From CADCWK01 sp964244115 (lineage in GTDB: Bacteria > Chloroflexota > Chloroflexia > Thermomicrobiales > UBA6265): 32,769 nucleotides of DNA. The notes beneath the pieces were generated by a model. That model did not search any database. It was not told the origin of the DNA and was given only the letters and a program-made list of their open reading frames with translations. The stretch spans positions 1 through 32,769 of the forward strand of contig CAXTHM010000044.1 of assembly GCA_964244115.1 (NCBI GenBank), read 5' to 3'. A program made the position numbers and the translations under genes. Shown here one piece after another: positions 15,893-23,655 of this stretch (position 1 is its first letter; each line of letters begins with the position of its first letter).

Positions 15893-16190
15893 CCCACAGG
15901 GCGATAACTGGCTTTGACTCTTGTCCTTTCCTGGATTTGCCGCATTCAAACCACGGGGCCAAACGTCGTAGGGGCGCAGCTTGCGAGTCAGGCCGCTGCG
16001 GCGGCCTTCGCCGTCAGGCGAGATGATATTCCGGGTTCAATCGTCTCGGATGGCACCAAATGGATTGTGGACAGCGGGTCCCAGAACAGATCCATTTCAA
16101 TACACTCGGATGGTGGCGCAGACCGTTATCGACCTGCGGGGCGATGGCCCCTGCGGCGGCCGGGATTGCAAGCGGCGCCCCTATGAGAAA
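15893..16190. repeat. MITE-like element with imperfect inverted arms (family R2)
   Basis: The left arm (about 15969-16024) reads GTAGGGGCGCAGCTTGCGAG and the right arm (about 16118-16190), on the other strand, reads ATAGGGGCGCCGCTTGCAAT, each continuing into similar sequence for about 55 bases. A lower-GC spacer of about 95 bp separates them. A fragment CAGGGCGATAACTGG lies just left (15897-15911). The right arm matches 155-238. No transposase is present. It fills the gap between tsaE and the leftward PhzF-like gene. Confidence 0.6.
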
Positions 16191-16198
16191 CCCGCCGC

Positions 16199-17014
16199 TC
16201 ACGTCAGCAACTCGGACCGCAGCACCGTGACGGCCTGGCCGCCGATCCGGACACGGCCCGCGCCGGCCAGCTCGACCCGCAGGTCGCCGCCCCGCCGCGA
16301 GATCTGCCGGGCGACCAGGCGACCCTTGCCGAGGCGATCGCCCCAGAACGGCCCCAGCAGGCAATGGGCCGATCCGGTCACGGGGTCTTCCGGAATCCCG
16401 TAGGCCGGGGCGAAGAAGCGGGAAACGAAGTCGACCCCATCGCTCCCCGCCGCCGTCGCGATGACGCCTCGACACGAGATCCGCTTCAGGGCGTTCATGT
16501 CGGGCGCCAAAGCGCGTACGATCTCCGCCGAATCCAGCTCGACGAGGAGATCGACGGACGGTCCCGGTCCACCGACCACGGTCCAGACCGGCGCACCGGC
16601 GGCGCCAGATCCCAATGGCGACAGCAGCCCCTCGGGCGGGGCGATTCGTCGGGGCTGAAGGGCGGGGAAGTCCAGCCAGATCCAGCCCTCGGCCCGGCTT
16701 GCCCGAAGCTCGCCACTCAAGGTCCGGAACCGCAGTATCTCCGCCTCGGTGTGGCCGCCCTCCCAGAGCAGATGGGCGCTGGCCAGCGTCGCATGGCCGC
16801 AGAGTTCGACCTCGGTCGTCGGCGTGAACCAGCGCAGGTCCCAGACGCCGGGTTCGACGAGGCGGAGGAACGCGGTCTCGGCCAGGTTCATCTCGGCCGC
16901 GACGGCCTGAAGCCACGCGTCCGGACGGTTACCGTCCATGATCGCGACGGCGGCCGGGTTGCCGCTGAAGGGGCGGTCGGTGAAGGCATCGACGACGACG
17001 ATCGGTTGACCCAC
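16199..17014 (-). CDS. PhzF-family isomerase/epimerase
   Basis: A 271-residue member of the PhzF (DAP-epimerase fold) family. The first half has FTDRPFSGNPAAV, then NLAETAFL with the catalytic Glu, and the ELCGHATLASAH block. The second half has EDPVTGSAHCLLGPFW. Members isomerise small metabolites; only a few make phenazines, and no phenazine genes are here. The GTG at 17014 is preceded by GGGAGAAGGAG seven bases upstream; earlier ATGs in the frame have no such site. Its 3' end abuts the R2 element. Confidence 0.88.
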   Translation of the reverse strand: MGQPIVVVDAFTDRPFSGNPAAVAIMDGNRPDAWLQAVAAEMNLAETAFLRLVEPGVWDLRWFTPTTEVELCGHATLASAHLLWEGGHTEAEILRFRTLSGELRASRAEGWIWLDFPALQPRRIAPPEGLLSPLGSGAAGAPVWTVVGGPGPSVDLLVELDSAEIVRALAPDMNALKRISCRGVIATAAGSDGVDFVSRFFAPAYGIPEDPVTGSAHCLLGPFWGDRLGKGRLVARQISRRGGDLRVELAGAGRVRIGGQAVTVLRSELLT

Positions 17015-17324
17015 AGGCTGACTCCTTCTCCCGCGACGAGACGATCGGGCGGCCCGATCCATGGCGAACGTACGCATTTCTCCCATGTCAGGGCGGTGTA
17101 ACGGGTGCTGGCCGCATGCTACAATGGAGAAGGCCGTGGGTCATGGCAGCTTCCGCGGACTCCCCCAAGCCCCACATCTCCACCGCCTCTGGTGGTCCCC
17201 CGTCGATCCAGTGTGGATCGGCGTTTCGTGTTGTGCGTCGCGTCGTCGACCGTGTCCGCGTCCAGATGTCTGTCATCCGGACGGAGTGTACCGGGCGACG
17301 AGCGACCAGGAGTGCCTGCACGCG
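17015..17324. other. Divergent promoter region between PhzF-like and UlaG-like genes
   Basis: A 310-bp gap. A -10-like TACAAT at 17120-17125 could serve the rightward UlaG-like gene, but no good -35 precedes it at 16-18 bases. The frames crossing it look like extensions. Confidence 0.4.
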
Positions 17325-17978
17325 ATGGCTGAGTTCCGGTGGTACGGACACAACTGCTTCCGGATCCGGGCGCGGGAAGCGACCGTGGTCACGGACCCGG
17401 TCAGCCGATCGACCGGGTACACCATGCCGAAGGTGACGGCGGACCTGGTGACGCTGTCCCATCAGCACCCCGGCCATACCAACCTCGGCGCCATCCGGCC
17501 CGACCCACCCTTCAAGGTCATCGACGGCCCCGGTGAGTACGAGATCCACGACGTCCTCGTGACCGGGATCCGCACCTACCACGACCCGAACAAGGGCGCC
17601 GACCGGGGCTACAACACGATCTTCCTCCTCGAACTCGACGGCATGACGATCTGCCACCTCGGCGACCTCGGCCACGCGCTCTCCCAGGCTCAGGCCGAGC
17701 TGCTCAACGGGACCGACATCCTGCTGATCCCGGCCGGCGGCGACAACACCAACATCATCGACCCGAGCCGGGCCGCCGAAGTGGTGGGGCAGCTCGAACC
17801 CAAGCTCGTCATCCCGATGCAGTACGCCACCGGCAACGGCGACAAGACGCTCGGGGACCTCGTCACGTTCTGCAAGGCCCTCGGCGTCCAGCCACCGACC
17901 CCTGAAGACAAGCTCGTCGTCCGCGCGTCGGACCTGTCCGAATCGATGCGGATCGTCGCCCTCACCCCCGAGACCTAG
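17325..17978 (+). CDS. UlaG-like metal-dependent hydrolase (metallo-beta-lactamase fold)
   Basis: A 217-residue protein of the L-ascorbate-6-phosphate-lactonase-like branch of the metallo-beta-lactamase superfamily. The N-terminus FRWYGHNCFRIR is typical. The usual HxHxDH is present only as SHQHPGHT, with Pro-Gly in place of the aspartate pair, and further metal ligands are HLGDLGH and PMQY. The loss of the Asp of HxHxDH makes activity uncertain, although several Chloroflexota homologues seem to share this form. The ATG at 17325 has AGGAG twelve bases upstream, rather far. The gene precedes pyrG by about 100 bp. Confidence 0.8.
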   Translation: MAEFRWYGHNCFRIRAREATVVTDPVSRSTGYTMPKVTADLVTLSHQHPGHTNLGAIRPDPPFKVIDGPGEYEIHDVLVTGIRTYHDPNKGADRGYNTIFLLELDGMTICHLGDLGHALSQAQAELLNGTDILLIPAGGDNTNIIDPSRAAEVVGQLEPKLVIPMQYATGNGDKTLGDLVTFCKALGVQPPTPEDKLVVRASDLSESMRIVALTPET

Positions 17979-17994
17979 GCCCGGACCAGCAGCT

Positions 17995-18063
17995 GGACCG
18001 GCAGCCTCTGCCCCGCCGGTCCTGACACCATCGCCCGGCGGGGCGCGGGCCGCCCCGCCGGGC
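17995..18063 (+). promoter_or_regulatory. pyrG leader with alternative hairpins (candidate attenuator)
   Basis: Four segments can pair in two exclusive ways. A (17995-18002) pairs with B (18015-18022), a perfect 8-bp stem. C (18033-18044) pairs with D (18052-18063), a perfect 12-bp stem. The left part of B, GCCCCGCCGG (18010-18019), can instead pair perfectly with CCGGCGGGGC in C (18035-18044). The C:D hairpin ends directly before AGGAGAG. No T-tract follows, so it may act on translation or only end the upstream transcript. Confidence 0.45.
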
Positions 18064-18080
18064 AGGAGAGCCGAGACAGG

Positions 18081-19766
18081 ATGCCGAAATACATCTTCGT
18101 GACAGGTGGCGTCGTCTCGTCGGTCGGTAAGGGGATTACCACCGCGTCGATCGGGCGCCTGCTCAAAGCCCGGGGCGTCGGCGTCTCGGTGATGAAGCTC
18201 GACCCGTACCTCAACGTCGACCCCGGCACGATGTCGCCGTACCAGCACGGCGAGGTCTTTGTCACCGACGACGGCGGCGAGACCGACCTCGACCTCGGCC
18301 ACTATGAGCGGTTCATCGATGAGAACCTGTCCAAGGCCAGCAACGTCACGACCGGGCAGGTCTACTCGGCCGTGATCGCCAAGGAGCGCCGCGGCGACTA
18401 CCTCGGCGGCACCGTCCAGGTCATCCCCCACATCACCAACGAGATCAAGCACCGGATCATGCTCGCTTCCCGGCAGCACGACAGCGATGTCGTCATCGTC
18501 GAGGTCGGCGGCACCGTCGGCGACATCGAGGGCCAGGCGTTCCTCGAAGGCATCCGCCAGATGCGGCGCGAGGTCGGCCGCCGGAACGTCCTCTACATCC
18601 ATGTCACCCTCCTGCCGGAAGTCAGCGGCGGCGAGCTCAAGACCAAGCCGACCCAGCAGAGCGTGCGCGAACTCCGGGCCGTCGGTATCCAGCCCGACGT
18701 GATCATCTGCCGGGCCGACAAGGAGATCCCGCAGGACCTCAAGGAGAAGATCGCCCTCTTCTGCGACGTCGACCCGGAGGCCGTCATCCCGATGCCGACC
18801 GCCTCGACGATCTACGAGGTGCCGCTGATCCAGGAGTCGTCCGGGCTCGGCGCCTACATCGCCCAGCACCTCGACCTCCCGCTCCACGCCGACCTGCGCG
18901 AGTGGACGGACATGGTCGACCGGATCAAGACCAAGCGGGACGCCGTCAAGGTCGCGCTGATCGGCAAGTACGTCGATCTGCACGACGCCTACATGAGCGT
19001 CACGGAATCCCTGACCCACGCCGGGCTGCACCACGACATCAACGTCGAGGTCGTCTGGGTGAACTCCGAGACGGTGACGCCGGAGGAGCTCGACCGCACC
19101 CTGCGCCGGGTCCAGGGCGTCGTCGTGCCAGGCGGGTTCGGGCCGCGGGGGGTCGAGGGCAAGATCCTGGCGGCGAGATACGCCCGCGAGCACGGCGTCC
19201 CCTACCTCGGGCTCTGCTACGGCCTGCACATGGCGGTGATCGAGGCGTCCCGCAACCTGCTCGGGCTGCCCGACGCCAACTCCACCGAGATCGACCCGGA
19301 GACGACCGAGCCGGTCATCGACCTGATGCCCGACCAGAAGGACGTCGAGAAGGGCGGGACGATGCGGCTCGGGCTCTGGCCCTGCCGGCTGGGATCCGAC
19401 ACCCGTGCCGCCGATGCCTACGGCGAGCGGACCATCTACGAGCGCCACCGCCACCGCTACGAGGTCAACAACGCCTACCGCGAGCGGCTGGCCGAGGTCG
19501 GGCTGATCGTCAGCGGCGCCTCGCCGGACGGCCGCCTCGCCGAGATCATGGAGCTGCGCGACCACCCGTTCTACGTCGGCGTCCAGTTTCACCCGGAGTT
19601 CAAGAGCCGCCCGACCCGGCCCCACCCGCTCTTCCGGGACTTCGTCGCCGCCGTCAAGCACACCTTCGCCGACGGCTCGCAGCGGGCGCTGCCGCTCGAC
19701 CACGCCGAGGTCGCCATCGCGTCACGGTCCCGAGAGTTGACCGTGAGCTATGGCAGCGAGGACTAG
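18081..19766 (+). CDS. pyrG: CTP synthase (glutamine-hydrolysing)
   Basis: A 561-residue CTP synthase making CTP from UTP, ATP and glutamine. The synthetase domain starts with YIFVTGGVVSSVGKG, including the ATP loop, and continues through the conserved GTVGDIEGQAFLE block. The C-terminal class I glutaminase has nucleophile Cys379 in LGLCYGLHMA and the His/Glu pair near 504 and 506 in QFHPEF. The length is normal. The start is ATG 18081 with AGGAG 12 bases upstream. No other pyrimidine gene is nearby, so control probably lies in its own leader. Confidence 0.98.
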   Translation: MPKYIFVTGGVVSSVGKGITTASIGRLLKARGVGVSVMKLDPYLNVDPGTMSPYQHGEVFVTDDGGETDLDLGHYERFIDENLSKASNVTTGQVYSAVIAKERRGDYLGGTVQVIPHITNEIKHRIMLASRQHDSDVVIVEVGGTVGDIEGQAFLEGIRQMRREVGRRNVLYIHVTLLPEVSGGELKTKPTQQSVRELRAVGIQPDVIICRADKEIPQDLKEKIALFCDVDPEAVIPMPTASTIYEVPLIQESSGLGAYIAQHLDLPLHADLREWTDMVDRIKTKRDAVKVALIGKYVDLHDAYMSVTESLTHAGLHHDINVEVVWVNSETVTPEELDRTLRRVQGVVVPGGFGPRGVEGKILAARYAREHGVPYLGLCYGLHMAVIEASRNLLGLPDANSTEIDPETTEPVIDLMPDQKDVEKGGTMRLGLWPCRLGSDTRAADAYGERTIYERHRHRYEVNNAYRERLAEVGLIVSGASPDGRLAEIMELRDHPFYVGVQFHPEFKSRPTRPHPLFRDFVAAVKHTFADGSQRALPLDHAEVAIASRSRELTVSYGSED

Positions 19767-20180
19767 CAGCGGTCCGCAATCGACGGCGTGGAATGGCTCC
19801 GGATCGGATGGTCGACCCTCCTCTCCACGGCCATTCCGTTCCGGCGGAGAAGGGCTCGGGTCCCGGCATGACACGAGGGCGCCGGTATCGTCCATTCAAG
19901 GGTCGGGGTTGCCCAGATTTGCCGGGGTGACAGGGACGAAAACCCTGCTATAGTGGAAATCACGAGAGGATGTCCCCGAGATCCCCGAGATTCGCCGCTG
20001 TGGTCCCCGCCCACGGCGGCTTCGCCGTGTCCACGGCCCAGACCCGACTTGGCCCACTGATCCTCCCGATCCGGGAGCCGGCCCAGGCCGAGACCGCTTC
20101 GTCTCCGGGCTGCTCTGGTATCATCGGCGCCGCCGAGCACCGGGATTGCCGTCGCCGGTCTGCTGAAGGGTCGTGCCCCG
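19767..20180. other. Intergenic region and long leader before the PimA-like gene
   Basis: This 414-bp gap holds a strong promoter at 19927-19954 and then about 220 nt of leader. The leader includes a small hairpin CACGGCG-GCTT-CGCCGTG near 20013-20030. Earlier sequence has an 8-bp inverted repeat GGAATGGC/GCCATTCC with a long loop. No gene is seen. Confidence 0.45.
19927..19954 (+). promoter_or_regulatory. Sigma-70-like promoter for the PimA-like gene
   Basis: GTGACA (19927-19932) and TATAGT (19949-19954) are 16 bases apart, each matching five of six consensus positions. Transcription would start near 19961 and leave a leader of about 220 nt. Confidence 0.5.
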
Positions 20181-21332
20181 TTGAAGATCGCGCTCGTCTC
20201 CCCGTACAGCTTTCGTGACCCCGGCGGCGTCCCGGAACACATCACCCACCTTCAGACCGAATTCATCCGGCTCGGCCACCAGGCGACCGTGATCGCGCCC
20301 CGCTCCTCGGGCGGCGGCATCGTCCGGCGGCCCGGATTCATCGAGATCGGCCGCTCGATCTCGATCCCGGCCGGCGGCTCCCGCGCCCGCCTCACCTTCG
20401 ATGTCCGCCTCTACGGCCGGGTCAAGGCGCTGATGCGCGAAGAGCGGTTCGACGTCGTCCACTTCCACGAACCGCTGATGCCGGTCTTGCCATACATGGT
20501 GTTGCTCAACTCCCGGGCGATCAACGTCGCCACCTTCCACGCCTACCGCTCGATCAACCACTGGTACACCGTCTTCAAACCCTACATGTCCTTCGTGCTC
20601 CGCCGGCTCGACGGCCGGATCGTCGTCTCCGAGCCCGCCCGGCAGTTCGTCAACCAGTACTTCGAGGCCCATTACGATGTGGTCCCGAACGGGATCGACA
20701 TCGAGCACTACGGCCCCGGCGTCCAGCCCTTCGACTGGGCGACCGACGGCACGAGACGGATCCTGTTCGTGGGCCGGTTCGACGAGTCCCGGAAGGGCTT
20801 CAAGTACCTGCTCCGGGCGCTGCCTCAGGTCCAGGAGCGGTTCCCGGACACGAGACTGATCGTCGTCGGGACCGGCGACCCCAACCGCCTGCTCGGCGAG
20901 ATGGAGCGATACGGTGTCCGGGGCGTCGAGTTCGCCGGTTACGTGAGCCACCAGGACAAGGCCCGCTACCTCGCCAGTTGCGACGTGATCTGCTTCCCCT
21001 CGACCCGCAACGAGAGCTTCGGGCTCGTCCTGACCGAGGCGATGGCATCGGGAAAGCCGATCGTCGCCTCGAACATCCCCGGCTACGCCAGCGTGCTGAC
21101 CCACGAACGCGAGGGCCTGCTGGTCCCGCCCCAGGACGACGTCGAGCTGGCGGCGGGGCTGATCCGGCTACTCGCGGATCCGGAGGAGCGCACGCGGCTC
21201 GGGCAGCAGGGCCGCCGGGCGGCGGCCCAGTACGCCTGGCCCAGCGTCGCGGGCCGGGTGCTGGAGATCTACCGGCGAGCGGCCGTCGCCGGCGCGAACG
21301 CCCCCTGGCGCCGGCGGGCGAACGGGGACTGA
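20181..21332 (+). CDS. PimA-like GT4 glycosyltransferase
   Basis: A 383-residue GT-B glycosyltransferase of family GT4. The N-terminus IALVSPYSFRDPGGVPEHI is the PimA-type acceptor loop, next to VVHFHEPLMP. The second domain starts ILFVGRFDESRKG and carries EX7E in NESFGLVLTEAMASGKP. PimA adds the first mannose from GDP-mannose to phosphatidylinositol on the cytoplasmic face of the membrane. The CDP-alcohol phosphatidyltransferase about 120 bp downstream, which looks like a phosphatidylinositol-phosphate synthase, supports a lipid substrate. The start is TTG 20181 with GAAGGG ten bases upstream. Specific function is inferred from family and neighbour; a general lipid or polysaccharide glycosyltransferase cannot be excluded. 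Confidence 0.85.
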   Translation: MKIALVSPYSFRDPGGVPEHITHLQTEFIRLGHQATVIAPRSSGGGIVRRPGFIEIGRSISIPAGGSRARLTFDVRLYGRVKALMREERFDVVHFHEPLMPVLPYMVLLNSRAINVATFHAYRSINHWYTVFKPYMSFVLRRLDGRIVVSEPARQFVNQYFEAHYDVVPNGIDIEHYGPGVQPFDWATDGTRRILFVGRFDESRKGFKYLLRALPQVQERFPDTRLIVVGTGDPNRLLGEMERYGVRGVEFAGYVSHQDKARYLASCDVICFPSTRNESFGLVLTEAMASGKPIVASNIPGYASVLTHEREGLLVPPQDDVELAAGLIRLLADPEERTRLGQQGRRAAAQYAWPSVAGRVLEIYRRAAVAGANAPWRRRANGD

Positions 21333-21452
21333 CCCCGCCGCAGCCAAATACCCTACACTGACTGGGCGATCATCCTCCAGGGTCCGAGAACATCTGGATG
21401 CTACAAGCGGGTGACGGGGCGACCGTGACCACAGGAACGCGGGGCGGCCGTC

Positions 21453-22052
21453 GTGATCTCTGAGCGCATCGGCACGTATGTCCGTGGCTACCTGCTCCAG
21501 GTCGGGCGGGTCATCGCCCGGACCGGGGTGACGCCCAACCAGCTCACGCTGATCGGGCTGGGGCTGAACATCATCGTCGCGATCGTGATCGCGACGGGGG
21601 AGTTCCGGCTGGGCGGCGTACTCCTGCTGCTCGCCTCCGCGTTCGACATGCTCGACGGCGCCGTCGCCCGCGCGACGGAGTCGATCAGCAAGGTCGGCGG
21701 CTTCCTCGACAGCACGCTGGACCGCTATTCGGAGGTCGTCGTCTACCTCGGCGTCCTGATCTACCTGCTCGATACCGACGACGCCCGGACGGCCAGCATC
21801 CTCGTCGTCGTCGCGTCGTCCGGCGCCCTGATGATTAGCTACGCCCGGGCGAAAGCCGAGTCGATCGGCTACGCCGCCTCGGTCGGACTCGCGGCTCGGC
21901 CGGAGCGCGTCGTCCTGCTAGCGCTGTTCCTCATCTTCGGCTGGACGATCTGGGCGCTCTGGCTGCTCGCCCTCGTCACCCACGTCACCGCCATCACCCG
22001 GATCGTCCACGTCTGGCGGGCGAGCCAGGACGGCCCGGCGGTCCGGCCGTAG
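21453..22052 (+). CDS. CDP-alcohol phosphatidyltransferase, phosphatidylinositol-phosphate-synthase-like
   Basis: A 199-residue membrane enzyme with the complete CDP-alcohol motif D-x2-D-G-x2-A-R-x8-G-x3-D-x3-D, starting at DMLDGAVAR near residue 69. About six hydrophobic helices surround it. The segment ARAKAESIGYAASVGLAARP resembles the region of mycobacterial PIP synthase that holds the basic residues for inositol-phosphate binding. Such enzymes make phosphatidylinositol phosphate from CDP-diacylglycerol and inositol 1-phosphate. The start is GTG 21453. It follows the PimA-like gene, the reverse of the actinobacterial pgsA-patA-pimA order, and no acyltransferase lies between. PgsA-type phosphatidylglycerol phosphate synthase is the alternative. 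Confidence 0.85.
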   Translation: MISERIGTYVRGYLLQVGRVIARTGVTPNQLTLIGLGLNIIVAIVIATGEFRLGGVLLLLASAFDMLDGAVARATESISKVGGFLDSTLDRYSEVVVYLGVLIYLLDTDDARTASILVVVASSGALMISYARAKAESIGYAASVGLAARPERVVLLALFLIFGWTIWALWLLALVTHVTAITRIVHVWRASQDGPAVRP

Positions 22053-22087
22053 CGTCACATCCCGCCGCATGACGTCCCCTGCGCCAC

Positions 22088-22116
22088 TTGACCCTTGGGT
22101 GGGTGGCTGATAGAAT
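22088..22116 (+). promoter_or_regulatory. Consensus-like sigma-70 promoter of the 16-codon unit
   Basis: TTGACC (22088-22093) and TAGAAT (22111-22116) are exactly 17 bases apart, each one base from consensus. Transcription would start about 22123, one base before a 7-bp hairpin (22124-22142). Confidence 0.7.
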
Positions 22117-22200
22117 TATCAAAGCGTTGAATCGGTCAACGCCTCCACCAGTAGTCGGGCTTCCGCCCGAAAACCGCGCAGGGAAGAGGAGGTGATGCCC

Positions 22201-22251
22201 ATGGATAGTCACAGTCAGACGGGTGTCACGACCGAGGTCGTGCTCGTCTAG
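22201..22251 (+). CDS. Predicted 16-residue peptide
   Basis: The peptide is MDSHSQTGVTTEVVLV. AGGAGGTGAT (22187-22196), an almost full complement of the 16S rRNA tail, sits eight bases before this ATG; another ATG at 22195 is too close to it. The ORF has its own promoter and terminator and no gene follows on this strand, so it is not a leader peptide for a downstream gene. Its polar start and hydrophobic end are not enough for a function. It is too short for codon-use tests. Confidence 0.5.
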   Translation: MDSHSQTGVTTEVVLV

Positions 22252-22282
22252 GCAAGCATGCTTCGGCGTGATGCCCGTCGGT

Positions 22283-22326
22283 GAGGGGCGGTGGTTCAGA
22301 GTGAACCATCGCCCCTCATCATTTTT
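22283..22326 (+). terminator. Intrinsic terminator of the 16-codon unit
   Basis: A 16-bp stem (22283-22298 with 22302-22317, one G-T pair) with a 3-nt loop is followed by ATCATTTTT. It is well placed to end a transcript begun at about 22123. Confidence 0.85.
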
Positions 22327-22377
22327 CCCGGTGATTCTGGATGGTGATCACGATCTGGTTTCCTTCGAAATGCCCGG

Positions 22378-22512
22378 CAGCGGAGCAGACCTCTCCCCCA
22401 GCCCCTCTCCGGCTCACTTGCTCGCTCACCCGCTGAAGCGGCTCTCGCTACGCTGCGGCTCACAGGTGCCCAGAGAGGGGAGCAACACCGCCTGTCGAGC
22501 TTGCCTACTCGA
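22378..22512. repeat. Copy of intergenic repeat R1
   Basis: Landmarks in order: CGGAGCAGACCTC, CCCCTCTCCGGCTCAC, GCGGCTCTCGCT, CGCTGCGGCTC, AGGTGCCCAGAGAGGGGAGCA. They match 30259-30397 closely and 27494-27624 well. It lies between two opposing terminators. Confidence 0.85.
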
Positions 22513-22540
22513 TATGAAACTCGTCGCAGTGTCCGGTAGA

Positions 22541-22584
22541 GAAAAAGCAGAGCGCCGTGGCTGTTGTGGCCACGGCGCTCTGCT
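22541..22584 (-). terminator. Intrinsic terminator of rplY
   Basis: A perfect 16-bp stem (22546-22561 with 22569-22584) with a 7-nt loop. On the minus strand it is followed by a run of five T, about 40 bp beyond the rplY stop. Confidence 0.92.
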
Positions 22585-22620
22585 TGCCCAGGAGCGTAGA
22601 TCGAGATCCCGGCCGGTGAG

Positions 22621-23289
22621 CTAGGACTCGTCGCCCTCGGGAGCGGTGGTGGCGTCGGCCTCACCGTCGGTGTCGGACTCGGCAGCGTCGGACTCGTCGC
22701 CCTCGGCCTCGATGCCCTCGACCTCGTCAGCGGACTCCGGCGCGGCCTCGGCGATCCGGTGCGCAACGATGTCGTCGTCGTCCAGATCGACCGTGATGCC
22801 TTCCGGCACGATCAGGTCACCGATCCGGATGGTGTCGCCGATCTCGACCAGGTTCGAGACGTCGACGTCGATCGCGGCCGGGATGTTGTCCGGCAGACCG
22901 GTCACCGAGACTTCGGTCTGGACGGTGCTCAGGATGCCCAGCGCCGCCGGGTTCTCCTCACCGAATGTCAGCGGCACCGATGTCGTCGTGTCCTTGCGCA
23001 GGTTCGGCGCGAAGAAGTCGACATGGACCGGCGTGTGCCGGACGGGGTCGACCTGGACCTCGCGGATGAAGACCCGCTCCTCGCCACCCTCCCACTGGAG
23101 CGTGAACAGCGTCGAGGCGCCGAAGGTGTGATAGAACCGCGACAGCTCTCGCGTATCGACCGTCACCGCGTGGGTACCGCCCAGCAGCGGGCCGTAGACC
23201 ACCCCTGGGAGACGACCGGCCCGGCGCAGCTGCTTGACCTGCTTGCCAAGCACTGTTCGCGGTTCGGCCCTCAGAATGAGTTCCACCAT
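22621..23289 (-). CDS. rplY: 50S ribosomal protein L25/general stress protein Ctc
   Basis: A 222-residue long-form L25 (CTC/TL5 type), which binds 5S rRNA in the large subunit. The N-terminal domain has the block RAEPRTVLGKQVKQLRRAGR followed by LPGVVYG, and the beta-barrel C-domain contains VDFFAPNL. The last 40 or so residues are Asp/Glu-rich, usual for long L25. The start is ATG 23289 with AGGAGG eight bases upstream. A strong terminator follows. It stands alone, without pth or prs. Confidence 0.95.
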   Translation of the reverse strand: MVELILRAEPRTVLGKQVKQLRRAGRLPGVVYGPLLGGTHAVTVDTRELSRFYHTFGASTLFTLQWEGGEERVFIREVQVDPVRHTPVHVDFFAPNLRKDTTTSVPLTFGEENPAALGILSTVQTEVSVTGLPDNIPAAIDVDVSNLVEIGDTIRIGDLIVPEGITVDLDDDDIVAHRIAEAAPESADEVEGIEAEGDESDAAESDTDGEADATTAPEGDES

Positions 23290-23655
23290 GGGAACGTCCT
23301 CCTACTTCCTGATGATGGGCCGGGATGACCTGCTGTCCCCCGGGAGCGACCCGTATCGCCCGACCGGTGATGGTAGCACACCACGACGATCGGGGCGGCT
23401 GGCGGCCCGTATTGGGCGTGGCGCCCAACGCTGACGCGGTCCGCCATCTCCCGACCGGCTTCGTGCGCGTCTGGTCGCTTGACATGGTGGGATAGACGGC
23501 CATAGCATTCGGCCACGTTTTCGCTCCCCCAGAGGATGGCCGGGAATCGTGTTGCATCCTGCAACGTGATCCGGATCTCACCGCCGCATCGATGCGACCC
23601 GTCGAGCGGCCCGACCGGTCGCACGCCGCTCGCCCCGTCCGCAAGGAGACTCCTC
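23290..23655. other. Divergent promoter region between rplY and the permease genes
   Basis: A 366-bp gap. A possible -10 for rplY is TACCAT on the minus strand near 23371-23376, without a clear -35. No substrate-binding-protein gene or remnant was seen before the permease. Confidence 0.4.

Larger units (their letters stand above)
22123..22327 (+). ncRNA. Predicted short structured transcript
   Basis: From the promoter to the terminator the transcript would be about 205 nt. It has hairpins at 22124-22142 (7-bp stem), 22155-22170 (TCGGGC/GCCCGA), 22251-22275 (with a C-UUCG-G loop), and the terminator at 22283-22317. Between the second and third lies a near-perfect ribosome site and a 16-codon ORF. 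It could act as messenger, as regulatory RNA, or as both. It is not a class I recognise. Confidence 0.55.

Noticed and set aside
16199..17014. Phenazine biosynthesis locus
   Set aside because: Only a PhzF-like isomerase is present; the family is broad and no other phz gene is seen.
17088..19703. Long minus-strand open frame of 871 codons
   Set aside because: It lies fully opposite pyrG and the UlaG-like gene, both with clear motifs. The translation is an Asp/Val/Arg/Gly-rich shadow caused by high GC.
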